Assembly: GCA_918219625.1 (NCBI GenBank)
Contig: CAKJXT010000068.1
Location: 1-16,509, forward strand
DNA from: Bacilli bacterium
GTDB taxonomy: Bacteria; Bacillota_I; Bacilli_A; RF39; UBA660
Reading direction: 5' to 3'
Length of the DNA stretch: 16,509 nucleotides
Both the position numbers and the translations under genes were made by a program. Under the pieces are notes generated by a model that worked only from the letters and a program-made list of their open reading frames with translations, had not been told where the DNA came from and did no database searches. Below are positions 6,034 to 16,509 of the stretch, in pieces (position 1 is the stretch's first letter; the number at the start of each line of letters is the position of its first letter).

Positions 6034-6034
<1 letters not shown>
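5336..6034 (-). CDS. pflA: Pyruvate formate-lyase activating enzyme
   Basis: This radical SAM enzyme uses a [4Fe-4S] cluster and S-adenosylmethionine to place the glycyl radical on pyruvate formate-lyase. The 232-aa protein has the cluster motif C-x3-C-x2-C in GCPLRCLFCHNPETW (Cys28, Cys32, Cys35), the activase hallmark GVTFSGGEP near residues 70-78, and the family opening IDSIETLGLLDGPGIR. Length is typical (about 235-250). Its ATG shares one base with the pflB stop (TAATG), and GGAG lies in the end of pflB, so the two are translationally coupled. Confidence 0.97.
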
Positions 6035-10265
<4,231 letters not shown>

Positions 10266-10271
<6 letters not shown>

Positions 10272-10418
10272 ACTTAATGCATCATATGTTAATTTAAATA
10301 TAACTAAGCCTAATACGAATGCTAATAACCAAAACAAAGGATTATTTGTATTTGATATTGTCCAGTCTTTTAGTTTGTCTGCCCATTCTTTTAGTGTATC
10401 TAATAATGTTAATGTCAT
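10266..10418 (-). CDS. 50-aa single-span membrane peptide (unrecognised)
   Basis: A short frame from ATG at 10418 to TGA at 10266 encodes 50 residues. The N-terminal half (MTLTLLDTLKEWADKLKDW) is an amphipathic helix with alternating charges. Residues 27-42 (PLFWLLAFVLGLVIFK) form one hydrophobic segment, and the tail is LTYDALSK. GGAGGG lies five bases before the ATG, and an extended -10 (TGC then TATAAT) lies a further 28 bases up, so it has a full set of expression signals. It sits between pcrA and ligA in the same direction. I recognise no family. Small membrane peptides of this form can be regulators of membrane complexes or type I toxins; nothing here decides between them. Confidence 0.75.
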
Positions 10419-10445
10419 ATTATCCCTCCATTATCTTATGTATTC

Positions 10446-10454
10446 ATTATAGCA
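10446..10454 (-). promoter_or_regulatory. Extended -10 of the 50-aa gene (and possibly the ligA operon)
   Basis: On the minus strand TGC then TATAAT (-10 at 10446-10451). The predicted leader is about 21 bases and contains GGAGGG. No good -35 box is seen. Since I find no promoter between 10224 and 10265, this may also drive ligA-pflB-pflA by read-through. Confidence 0.65.
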
Positions 10455-10495
10455 CATTTATATATTTATTAATATATTTTTGTTATTTTTTATAA

Positions 10496-10520
10496 AATAA
10501 AAAGACTATTTTACATAGTC
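10496..10520 (-). terminator. Intrinsic terminator of pcrA
   Basis: GACTAT pairs with ATAGTC (10515-10520 and 10504-10509) around a five-base loop, followed by TTTTTATTTT on the minus strand. It begins two bases after the pcrA stop. Confidence 0.85.
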
Positions 10521-10522
10521 AT

Positions 10523-12616
10523 TTATATCTTCTTTATACTCTTATGTCCTTTTAGAAGTTTCTTTATTCCATGAGGATGCGAGAATGCTATTGTTACTAC
10601 GCTTCCTTCTATAGATATTATTACACCTTCTCCAAATACATCGTGCATTATTTTGTCTCCTGCTTGGTAGTCTACAGTTTCATCTATTGCTTTTTGTATT
10701 TTTTGGAATGTATTTGATTTAATTGTTTTTCTTTCTGTCTTTTCTTCATTTATATATTCTTTATTTATTTCTTCTATGAATCTACTAGGTTTATTGAAGT
10801 TATCCATACCATATATTAATCTATGATTTGCGTTTACTAGCCATAGACGTTTTTTTGCTCTTGTTATTGCGACGTAGCAGAGTCTTCTTTCTTCTTCTAT
10901 AGCTTCTGATGATTCAAATGAGTTATTGTGTGGAAATATTCCTTCTTCCATTCCTATTAGGAATACATTTTCAAATTCTAATCCTTTTGCTGAGTGTACT
11001 GTCATAAGTGTTACTACATCTGTTTCGTCTTTGTGTTCTGTTACATCTGATACTAAACTTATTTCTGTTAGGAAGTCTTCTAGTGATATTAATCCATTTT
11101 TTTCCTCAAAAGCTTTTGTTATTGATTTGAATTCTTCTAGGTTTTCTAGTCTTATTTCTGATTCTATACTTTTTTCTGATTCTAGTTCTTGTTTCATTCC
11201 TGATTTATCTAGTACTAAGTCTACTAGTTCTGTTAGACTATAATTGTCTTTTATACTTATTATTTCTTCTATTATGTTTTTGAATGTTAGTTCTTTTCCT
11301 GATTCTATGGCATCGTACATACATATATTATTTTCTTGAGCTTTATTTTGTAGGTTTTCTATTGTTTTTTCGCCTATTCCTCTTTTTGGTGTGTTTATTA
11401 TTCTTTGTAGGCTTATATCGTCATATTTATTGTATATTAGTTTTAAGTAACAGATTAAGTCTTTTATTTCTTTTCTATTGTAGAAGTAGAAACTTCCTAC
11501 TACTTTATATGGTATATTTGCTTTTAGTAGTGCTTCTTCCATTACACGTGATTGGGCATTTGTTCTATAAAGTACTGCTATTTCATTTCTATTTGTATTA
11601 TTGTTTATTAATTTTTCTATGTTTTTTACTACATAGTTCGCTTCGTCTTTTTCGTCTAGTGCTTTATAGTATTCTATTTTTTCTCCTATACCATTTTCTG
11701 TCCATAGTTTTTTATCTTTTCTATGTTTATTGTTTTTTATTACGTCGTTGGCGCTGTCTAATATTGTTGATGTTGATCTATAGTTTTGTTCTAGTAGTAT
11801 TGTTGTACAGTCTTTATAGTCTTTTTCAAAGTTTAGTATATTTCTATAGTTTGAGCCTCTGAATGAGTATATTGATTGTGATTCATCTCCTACTACGCAT
11901 ATGTTTCTATTTTTTGCGCTTAACATTTTTATTAGTATATATTGTGCTTCATTTGTATCTTGATATTCATCTACTAATATGTATTGATATTTTTCTTGGT
12001 AATATTTTAGTATTTCTGGTTTTGTTCTAAATAATTTTATTGGTAAAAATAGTAAGTCATCAAAGTCTAGTGAGTTATTTATTAATAGTTTTTGTTCGTA
12101 TCTTGTATATACTTCTAATACCTTCCCACTAAAGTTATCGCTTGCGTACCTTTCATATTCTAGCGCACTTATTAGTTCATTTTTTGCGCTTGATATTGCG
12201 TTTCTTATAGCTCTTGGATTGTATTCTTTTGGATCTATATTTAAGTCTTTCATTATTCTTTTTATTATTGTTAATGAGTCATCACTATCTAGTATTGTGA
12301 AGTTTTTTTGATATCCTAGTTCATTGTAGTGTTTTTGCATTAAGTATACACCAAATGAGTGGAATGTGGATATTCTTATTTCGTGTCCCTCACTACCTAA
12401 CATATTTATTACTCTATCTTTCATTTCTTTTGCTGCTTTATTTGTAAATGTTATAGCTAAGATATTGTCTGTTGGTATTCCATTTTCTACTAGATAGGCT
12501 ATTTTTGTTGTTAGTACTTTTGTTTTTCCTGATCCTGCTCCAGCTATTACTAGTATCGGTCCATCTGTTTTTAGTATTGCTTCTTTTTGTTTATCATTAT
12601 ATCCTAATAGTTCCAT
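10523..12616 (-). CDS. pcrA: ATP-dependent DNA helicase PcrA/UvrD
   Basis: This superfamily 1A helicase moves 3' to 5' on single-stranded DNA and works in repair, rolling-circle replication and removal of RecA or stalled polymerase. The 697-aa protein shows the helicase motifs in order: Q motif near residues 5-11, Walker A AGAGSGKT (25-32), the ARTTRP-like region around NILAITFTNKAAKEM, DEYQDTNEAQ (motif II), VGDESQSIYSFRGS (III), LEQNYRST (IV), VTLMTVHSAKGLEFENVF (V) and LCYVAITRAKKRL (VI). The C-terminal segment DYQAGDKIMHDVFGEGVI is the Tudor-like RNA polymerase-binding region of PcrA proteins. Length is slightly short (usual 720-740). It is a single-gene unit with its own compact promoter and terminator. 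Confidence 0.96.
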   Translation of the reverse strand: MELLGYNDKQKEAILKTDGPILVIAGAGSGKTKVLTTKIAYLVENGIPTDNILAITFTNKAAKEMKDRVINMLGSEGHEIRISTFHSFGVYLMQKHYNELGYQKNFTILDSDDSLTIIKRIMKDLNIDPKEYNPRAIRNAISSAKNELISALEYERYASDNFSGKVLEVYTRYEQKLLINNSLDFDDLLFLPIKLFRTKPEILKYYQEKYQYILVDEYQDTNEAQYILIKMLSAKNRNICVVGDESQSIYSFRGSNYRNILNFEKDYKDCTTILLEQNYRSTSTILDSANDVIKNNKHRKDKKLWTENGIGEKIEYYKALDEKDEANYVVKNIEKLINNNTNRNEIAVLYRTNAQSRVMEEALLKANIPYKVVGSFYFYNRKEIKDLICYLKLIYNKYDDISLQRIINTPKRGIGEKTIENLQNKAQENNICMYDAIESGKELTFKNIIEEIISIKDNYSLTELVDLVLDKSGMKQELESEKSIESEIRLENLEEFKSITKAFEEKNGLISLEDFLTEISLVSDVTEHKDETDVVTLMTVHSAKGLEFENVFLIGMEEGIFPHNNSFESSEAIEEERRLCYVAITRAKKRLWLVNANHRLIYGMDNFNKPSRFIEEINKEYINEEKTERKTIKSNTFQKIQKAIDETVDYQAGDKIMHDVFGEGVIISIEGSVVTIAFSHPHGIKKLLKGHKSIKKI

Positions 12617-12640
12617 TTTACCACCTATTTAATGATAACA
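12617..12640 (-). promoter_or_regulatory. Compact promoter-RBS module of pcrA
   Basis: On the minus strand an extended -10 (TGT then TATCAT at 12632-12637), six A/T bases (TAAATA), GGTGGT (12620-12625), three bases, ATG at 12616. Spacing is exactly that of the uppP, RNHCP and tsaE modules, with a weaker -10 offset by the TG. The predicted leader is nine bases. Confidence 0.6.
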
Positions 12641-12707
12641 TATTTTATATATTTTTTGAATATAAATATAAACATTTGTTTGTAAAAATATTTTTTGTAA
12701 ATGTGTT

Positions 12708-12738
12708 CAAAAAAACTATAGACGTTTATCTATAGTTT
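12708..12738 (-). terminator. Intrinsic terminator of the 149-aa gene, stop codon in the loop
   Basis: AAACTATAGA (minus strand, 12729-12738) pairs with TCTATAGTTT (12713-12722) around a six-base loop containing the TAA stop (12726-12728), then a T-run. The last codons Asn-Tyr-Arg form one arm. Confidence 0.88.
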
Positions 12739-13175
12739 CTCCTTCTTTCATCTGCCCTTGGATTACTCATCCATTTTCTTTCTTTTTCTATCTCTTCTTT
12801 TATATCTTGTAATATGCATTTTGCTTGTCTTATTATTCTTCCTGCTTCCAATGTTAAGTATTCATCTATTTCATCGGATTCTGATTTCTCACTAAAAGGT
12901 AAATATAAATTATATCCTTTATCTAACTCTTTGGCCAAAAATAGAATTATTTCATCGAGTTTATTTTTTTTATCTTGTGGTATTACAAAAGTAATACTAT
13001 CATTGTTTAACGCATCAGTATTTTGATAACGCTGTATTGCCTCAGTTAATAATTGTATTACTTTGTTTGCAGCATTTGGGTATTCATTAATATCAATTTT
13101 TAGTAATATACTTTTAAATTCTTCATAAAAATAATTATCTACAGTTTCTTGGTTTATTTCTTGTCTCACATCCAT
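12726..13175 (-). CDS. Unrecognised 149-aa charged helical protein
   Basis: I do not recognise this protein. It is highly charged and mostly helical by composition, with no signal peptide or membrane segment. Visible segments are ANKVIQLLTEAIQRYQN (40-56), a central ITFVIPQDKKNKLDEIILFLAKELDKG (62-88), an acidic stretch SEKSESDEIDEYL and a basic tail ending ERRRNYR. It has AAAGGAG about seven bases before the ATG, a promoter with both boxes, and a terminator, so it is a genuine single-gene unit between tsaD and pcrA. Unlike pcrA and ligA it has essentially no CTAG tetramers, a sign of different codon choice. Function is open. Confidence 0.8.
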   Translation of the reverse strand: MDVRQEINQETVDNYFYEEFKSILLKIDINEYPNAANKVIQLLTEAIQRYQNTDALNNDSITFVIPQDKKNKLDEIILFLAKELDKGYNLYLPFSEKSESDEIDEYLTLEAGRIIRQAKCILQDIKEEIEKERKWMSNPRADERRRNYR

Positions 13176-13182
13176 AAGAATT

Positions 13183-13223
13183 CTCCTTTTTTTTATATTA
13201 TCATGTGTTTATATTTTTTTCAA
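13183..13223 (-). promoter_or_regulatory. Promoter of the 149-aa gene
   Basis: On the minus strand TTGAAA (13218-13223), 17 bases, TAATAT (13195-13200), six A, then AAGGAG (13183-13188). The predicted start again falls on the first base of the Shine-Dalgarno, giving a 13-base leader. This is the best two-box promoter in the window. Confidence 0.72.
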
Positions 13224-13243
13224 TTGTTATTATAAATATGTTC

Positions 13244-13270
13244 AAAAAAAACTAAACCTTTTAGTTTAGT
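13244..13270 (-). terminator. Intrinsic terminator of the tsa operon, stop codon in the loop
   Basis: ACTAAAC pairs with GTTTAGT (13264-13270 and 13251-13257), and an eight-base T-run follows on the minus strand. The TAA stop of tsaD (13261-13263) is in the loop. Confidence 0.88.
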
Positions 13271-14265
13271 TTATCACTTGCTTTTGCGTTTAGTGTAATA
13301 TCTGCAAATCTTTGTTTTAAGTATAATTGATATGCTGCTGCTCCTATCATTGCGGCATTGTCTGTACAATATTTTATTTCTGGGATTGTAAGATTAATAT
13401 TGTTTTCTTCACATTCTTTAGTTATTGCTTCTCTTAATCCCTTATTTGCGGATACTCCACCAGCTACTATTAAGTTTTGAACATTAAAATCTTTTAGAGT
13501 TTTCATTGTTTTCTTTACGATTATCTTTACAACTCTATTTTGGAAGGATGTAGCCAAATCTTCTTTTTTGATTATATTACCTTTTTGTCTTTCATTATTT
13601 ACTAAATTCATTACCGAGCTTTTTATCCCGCTAAAACTAAAGTTATATGAATCATCATCTAGTGGAAGTGGTAGATTGTATGAATCTTTACCTATATGAG
13701 CAAGTCTATCTACTTCTGGTCCACCTGGATAGTTAATCCCTATTACTCTAGCTACTTTGTCATATGCTTCTCCTATTGCGTCGTCTAGTGTTCCACCAAT
13801 TCTTTCAAATGAGTAGTGATCTTTCATGTATATTAGTTCTGTATGTCCACCACTTACTACAAGTGCGATTAGTGGAAATTGTAATGGTTTTACTAAGTTA
13901 TTTGCGTATATATGTCCAGCTATATGATGTACTGGAATTAATGGTTTTTTATATATCATTGATAGGGCTTTTGCGGCTTCTACACCTACTAATAGGGATC
14001 CAATTAATCCTGGTCCATATGTTACCGCAATAGCGTCCATATCTTCCATTTTCATATTTGATTTTTCTATTGTTTCTTCTAGAACTGGAGTTATATTATT
14101 TATATGTAATCTACTTGCGATTTCTGGTACAACACCACCATATTCTTTGTGTGTAGATATTTGTGTTGATATTACTGTTGAAATTTCTTCACACCCATTT
14201 TTTATAATAGATGCGCTTGTTTCATCACAGCTTGATTCTATCGCAAAAATATATGTATCTTTCAT
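13261..14265 (-). CDS. tsaD: tRNA N6-adenosine threonylcarbamoyltransferase TsaD
   Basis: TsaD transfers the threonylcarbamoyl group to A37 of tRNAs that read ANN codons, working in a complex with TsaB and TsaE. The 334-aa protein has the ASKHA N-terminus [13 protein letters not shown] (8-20), GYGPGL-like [13 protein letters not shown] (82-94), the metal-binding HHIAGH (His114, His118), VVSGGHTEL and the C-terminal [10 protein letters not shown]. Length is typical (about 335-345). It starts immediately after the rimI stop, and GAGATG near the rimI end may serve as Shine-Dalgarno. It is the last gene of the operon. Confidence 0.97.
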   Translation of the reverse strand: MKDTYIFAIESSCDETSASIIKNGCEEISTVISTQISTHKEYGGVVPEIASRLHINNITPVLEETIEKSNMKMEDMDAIAVTYGPGLIGSLLVGVEAAKALSMIYKKPLIPVHHIAGHIYANNLVKPLQFPLIALVVSGGHTELIYMKDHYSFERIGGTLDDAIGEAYDKVARVIGINYPGGPEVDRLAHIGKDSYNLPLPLDDDSYNFSFSGIKSSVMNLVNNERQKGNIIKKEDLATSFQNRVVKIIVKKTMKTLKDFNVQNLIVAGGVSANKGLREAITKECEENNINLTIPEIKYCTDNAAMIGAAAYQLYLKQRFADITLNAKASDKLN

Positions 14266-14661
14266 TTACATCATCTCTCTAATCATTAAGTATGCATCTT
14301 CATTACCATAGTAGTTTTTTCTTGTTGATGCTATTTTAAAGTTGTATTTTTTATATAGGTTAATTGCTGATTCATTTGTTGTTCTTACTTCAAGTGTTAT
14401 ATTATTACTATTTTCTTCTAACATTTTATCCATTAATTTTGAAGCAATTCCTTTTTTTCTATGTTCAAAACTTGTCCAAATATATTCTAGTTCTATTCTA
14501 TCATATATTAGTGAATAGCTTATTAAACCAATGGGTTCATTATTTTCTATGTAAACATAGTTTTTTAAAAAAGGATTTTCTTTTTTTAAATATTCTATAT
14601 TAAATTCTTTTATATTATTTTTTAAATAGTCATAATATTCTTCTATATAATTAGTTATCAT
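14266..14661 (-). CDS. rimI: GNAT acetyltransferase, RimI-like
   Basis: RimI acetylates the N-terminal alanine of ribosomal protein bS18 in E. coli; the substrate in Bacillota is less certain. The 131-aa protein has the acetyl-CoA loop RKKGIA (68-73), then the RimI signature LEVRTTNESAINLYKKYNF (90-108) and the C-terminal RKNYYGNEDAYLMIREM. It is shorter than usual (about 150), mostly at the N-terminus. Its start overlaps the tsaB end by 11 bases and its Shine-Dalgarno is weak and purine-rich, so it likely depends on tsaB translation. The order tsaE-tsaB-rimI-tsaD is the common Bacillota arrangement (ydiB-ydiC-ydiD-ydiE of B. subtilis), which supports the name. Confidence 0.88.
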   Translation of the reverse strand: MITNYIEEYYDYLKNNIKEFNIEYLKKENPFLKNYVYIENNEPIGLISYSLIYDRIELEYIWTSFEHRKKGIASKLMDKMLEENSNNITLEVRTTNESAINLYKKYNFKIASTRKNYYGNEDAYLMIREMM

Positions 14662-15280
14662 TTTCTTTTTTCTTTCTTAAATTTTCTTCTGCTTCTGTTA
14701 GTTTTAAATAGTTTGGTGTTAAAACTTCGTGATCTATTTGTTTTTTATCTTTGTTTATTTCTATTATTTTTTCAAAGTCTATATCAGGTTTAATTGTAGA
14801 AATATGTTCAAAACTATCATGGCTTATATATTCTACATCTTTATTTATGTTCAAAAAGTCTTCTAATAGAATATGTTTATCTTCTTTAAGTGTGTTCAAA
14901 TCTTCATCATATACTCCTGCATATACATATCCACGTCTAGCGTCTATCATTGGAGCTTTTAATTTATTAGTTTTAGTTGTCGCAAGAACTTGTAATTCTG
15001 ATATTGGAGTTATCTTTTGATTTAAAGCCATAGCTAGTACTTTTGAAAACGTCATGCCAACACGAATTCCTGTAAATGAACCAGGTCCAGTTACAGTGTA
15101 TATTTTATTTACTTCTGTTAGTTCTAAATTATTTCTTTTAAATAATTCATCTACTTTAGAATCAAATAAAGATGACATGTTTTTTTCACATTTTTCATTG
15201 ATACTATCTATTAGTTTGTTGTCTTTAAATAAAGCAACTCTTATATATGATAGAGCAGTATCTATAAAAAGTGAAATCAT
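14651..15280 (-). CDS. tsaB: t6A biosynthesis protein TsaB (YeaZ family)
   Basis: TsaB is an inactive TsaD relative that forms the TsaB-TsaD core needed for t6A synthesis. The 209-aa protein starts ISLFIDTALSYIRVALF and carries the family motif VTGPGSFTGIRVGMTFSKVLA (about 63-83), followed by the substrate-like pocket ISELQVLA. The C-terminal half is variable, as usual, and ends in a lysine-rich tail. The ATG at 15280 overlaps the tsaE stop as ATGA, and GAGG lies just upstream, so the genes are coupled. Confidence 0.94.
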   Translation of the reverse strand: MISLFIDTALSYIRVALFKDNKLIDSINEKCEKNMSSLFDSKVDELFKRNNLELTEVNKIYTVTGPGSFTGIRVGMTFSKVLAMALNQKITPISELQVLATTKTNKLKAPMIDARRGYVYAGVYDEDLNTLKEDKHILLEDFLNINKDVEYISHDSFEHISTIKPDIDFEKIIEINKDKKQIDHEVLTPNYLKLTEAEENLRKKKENDN

Positions 15281-15726
15281 AATACTGCCTCACATAATTC
15301 TTCATATTCTTTTCCATATGCATTTAAAGTTAGACTTCTTTTATTTTCATCAATTACTTTGATTTTTATGTCTAATCTATTTTTAGGTAGAATATCTTTA
15401 ATATTATCTGCCCATTCAATTATGCATACTCCACCTTTATCAAAGTATTCTTCAATACCTATATCATCACTTTCTTCATCTAATCTATATACATCCATAT
15501 GATATAAAGGTAATTCTCCTTCATACTCTTTGATTATTGTAAATGTTGGAGATGTAATTGTATCTGTTATTTCCATTGCCTGAGCAAAACCTTTTGTAAA
15601 AATAGTTTTACCACTTCCTAATTCTCCATTTAAACAAATAACCATATTTGGAAATTTTTCTGATTCAAAATTTTGAGCTAGTTCAATTGTTTCTTGTTCA
15701 CTGCTTGTTGTAATTTTATATTCCAT
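15277..15726 (-). CDS. tsaE: t6A biosynthesis ATPase TsaE
   Basis: TsaE is the small ATPase that resets the TsaBD complex between catalytic cycles. The 149-aa protein has Walker A GELGSGKT (34-41), the switch region around TSPTFTIIKEY (58-68), HMDVYRL (76-82) and CIIEWADNI (101-109). I chose the ATG at 15726, preceded by GGTGAT with a three-base spacer; the in-frame ATG at 15765 would add 13 residues encoded by the upstream terminator and lies before the -10 box. It ends in TGA, which confirms the standard code. It is the first gene of the tsa operon. Confidence 0.95.
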   Translation of the reverse strand: MEYKITTSSEQETIELAQNFESEKFPNMVICLNGELGSGKTIFTKGFAQAMEITDTITSPTFTIIKEYEGELPLYHMDVYRLDEESDDIGIEEYFDKGGVCIIEWADNIKDILPKNRLDIKIKVIDENKRSLTLNAYGKEYEELCEAVL

Positions 15727-15747
15727 TTTATCACCAATATAATTATA
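15727..15747 (-). promoter_or_regulatory. Compact promoter-RBS module of the tsa operon
   Basis: On the minus strand TATAAT (15742-15747), six A/T bases (TATATT), GGTGAT (15730-15735), three bases, ATG at 15726. Nearly identical to the uppP module. The -10 box directly follows the T-tract of the upstream terminator, leaving no room for a normal -35 box outside that terminator. Confidence 0.7.
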
Positions 15748-15778
15748 TAAAAAAAACTCTATCATATCAATAGAGTTT
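15748..15778 (-). terminator. Intrinsic terminator of the 163-aa gene
   Basis: AAACTCTAT (minus strand, 15770-15778) pairs with ATAGAGTTT (15754-15762) around a seven-base loop, followed by a T-run that runs directly into the tsaE -10 box. It starts 12 bases after the stop of the 163-aa gene. Confidence 0.88.
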
Positions 15779-15790
15779 ATAAATTTAAAG

Positions 15791-16282
15791 TTATTTTGTT
15801 AGTTGACCATGGTTTTCTTGTTTTTGTCTTGCAGCTAATATTATTTGTTTTATCATTATAACTATTTCTTCAACACTTTTATATTCAATTTTATGAGTCA
15901 ATATATTAACAAAATCATCAGGATCATTTAACTTTGCATATGCCGCTGAACGAGTTTTTTCTAATAATCTATCTCTATCTATATAATTTCCGTGTTCCAA
16001 TAAAATTATAGCATATTTTAAATAATATCTTAACTTTATAATGTCGGCATTATTTAAGAGCTTACTTGCTGATTCATATGTTATTGAGCTTAAATCATAC
16101 AAAAAATCAATATCATCGATTTCTGATAAATCTGATTCTTCTAATATTATTTGCGCTATGAATTGATCTCTTTCTGCTCTTAATTGTTCTTTTTGTTTTT
16201 CTAATTGTTCTATTTGTGCATTATATTTTGCTTCTATTTGTGCTATTTTTTGATTTGATGTCATTTGTTCTTCTATTCCCAT
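15791..16282 (-). CDS. Unrecognised 163-aa protein with an N-terminal coiled coil
   Basis: I do not recognise this protein. Residues 8-46 form a clear coiled coil (IAQIEAKYNAQIEQLEKQKEQLRAERDQFIAQI). The rest is helical, with an acidic patch SDLSEIDDIDFLYDL (50-64) and LRYYLKYAIILLEHGNYIDRDRLLEKTRSAAYAKL (83-117), which might be a TPR-like or helical-bundle region. There is no signal peptide or membrane span. GGAGGG is about six bases from the ATG, and promoter and terminator are both present. It lies just after the rRNA operon. A role as an adaptor or oligomerising protein is a guess from the coiled coil alone. Confidence 0.82.
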   Translation of the reverse strand: MGIEEQMTSNQKIAQIEAKYNAQIEQLEKQKEQLRAERDQFIAQIILEESDLSEIDDIDFLYDLSSITYESASKLLNNADIIKLRYYLKYAIILLEHGNYIDRDRLLEKTRSAAYAKLNDPDDFVNILTHKIEYKSVEEIVIMIKQIILAARQKQENHGQLTK

Positions 16283-16304
16283 AGTTTTCCCTCCATGGTT
16301 CTAT

Positions 16305-16333
16305 ATTCTATCATAATGTATATTATAAAACAA
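16305..16333 (-). promoter_or_regulatory. Promoter of the 163-aa gene
   Basis: On the minus strand TTGTTT (16328-16333), 17 bases, TAGAAT (16305-16310) with an extended TG. Predicted leader is about 16 bases and contains GGAGGG. Confidence 0.6.
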
Positions 16334-16334
16334 T

Positions 16335-16360
16335 AAAAAAACTCTAAAAAATAGAGTTTT
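16335..16360 (-). terminator. Terminator of the rRNA operon
   Basis: AAAACTCTA pairs with TAGAGTTTT (16352-16360 and 16338-16346) around a five-base loop, followed by a T-run on the minus strand. It lies about 15 bases after the 5S end. Confidence 0.85.
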
Positions 16361-16375
16361 AAAGTAAAAAAAAAA

Positions 16376-16480
16376 ATTGGCAACTTGCTATCTTCGCTTA
16401 ACACTATTTTCGCCGTTAAAGAGCTTAACTTCTGTGTTCGGGATGGGAACAGGTGTATCCTCTTTGCTATTGTCACCAAT
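16376..16480 (-). rRNA. 5S ribosomal RNA
   Basis: The minus strand carries the conserved 5S core: ACACCTGTTCCCATCCCGAA, then CACAGAAGTTAAGC, and a GGCGAAAATAGT segment. The ends pair (ATTGG at the 5' end, CCAAT at the 3' end). Length is about 105 bases, slightly short for 5S (110-120), so the exact ends may be off by a few bases. It marks the 3' end of an rRNA operon whose 23S would lie beyond the right edge. Confidence 0.95.
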
Positions 16481-16509
16481 TTATTATTAGAGAAATTATT
16501 CTCTGAAAA

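Noticed and set aside
15727..15765. Upstream ATG extending TsaE by 13 residues
   Set aside because: The extension is coded by the upstream terminator and lies before the -10 box, and family N-termini fit the ATG at 15726.
16273..16479. Minus-strand 68-aa frame at the right end
   Set aside because: It begins inside 5S rRNA and runs through the rRNA terminator, so it is not a gene.

Overview
The window comes from a low-GC (roughly 27-28% G+C by eye) member of the Bacillota/Bacilli type. It probably belongs to an anaerobic or fermentative, reduced-genome lineage, because it carries pyruvate formate-lyase and its activase and has very short intergenic gaps. TGA ends genes here (tsaE, ligA, the 50-aa gene) and tryptophan is TGG, so the standard bacterial code applies and not the Mycoplasma code. 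I cannot name the species.

Layout, read in the minus-strand direction that most genes follow. At the right edge is the end of an rRNA operon (5S rRNA and a terminator). Next come an unrecognised 163-aa coiled-coil protein, then the t6A tRNA-modification operon tsaE-tsaB-rimI-tsaD, an unrecognised 149-aa protein, the helicase gene pcrA and a 50-aa single-span membrane peptide. They are followed by a coupled operon ligA-pflB-pflA, which ends in a small gene interrupted by TAA at its third codon. After that come a Pro/Gln-rich tail-anchored protein with 51-bp tandem repeats and an 82-aa unknown protein. A plus-strand island of three genes follows: uppP (undecaprenyl-PP phosphatase), a UPF0316/DUF2179 membrane protein and an RNHCP zinc-ribbon protein. 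The left end holds a probable DUF3603 protein, scpA-scpB (condensin partners of Smc) and tRNA-Leu(CAA).

The most striking structure is in the control signals. Four transcription units (uppP, RNHCP, tsaE, pcrA) begin with the same compact module: a -10 box, exactly six A/T bases, GGTGAT or GGTGGT, three bases, then ATG. The predicted transcription start is the first G of the Shine-Dalgarno, so the mRNA leader would be nine bases and consist almost only of the ribosome-binding site. scpA and the 149-aa gene have close variants. At the other end, seven genes have their stop codon inside or at the edge of the terminator hairpin. The transcription units therefore seem nearly free of untranslated sequence at both ends.

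Other points of interest are the nonsense codon in the last gene of the ligA-pfl operon, the use of ligA's last codons as the Shine-Dalgarno of pflB, a terminator-like hairpin containing the start codon of the UPF0316 gene, and a 50-aa membrane peptide gene too short for usual gene finding. I found no CRISPR array, transposase, phage gene, defence system or secondary-metabolite cluster.
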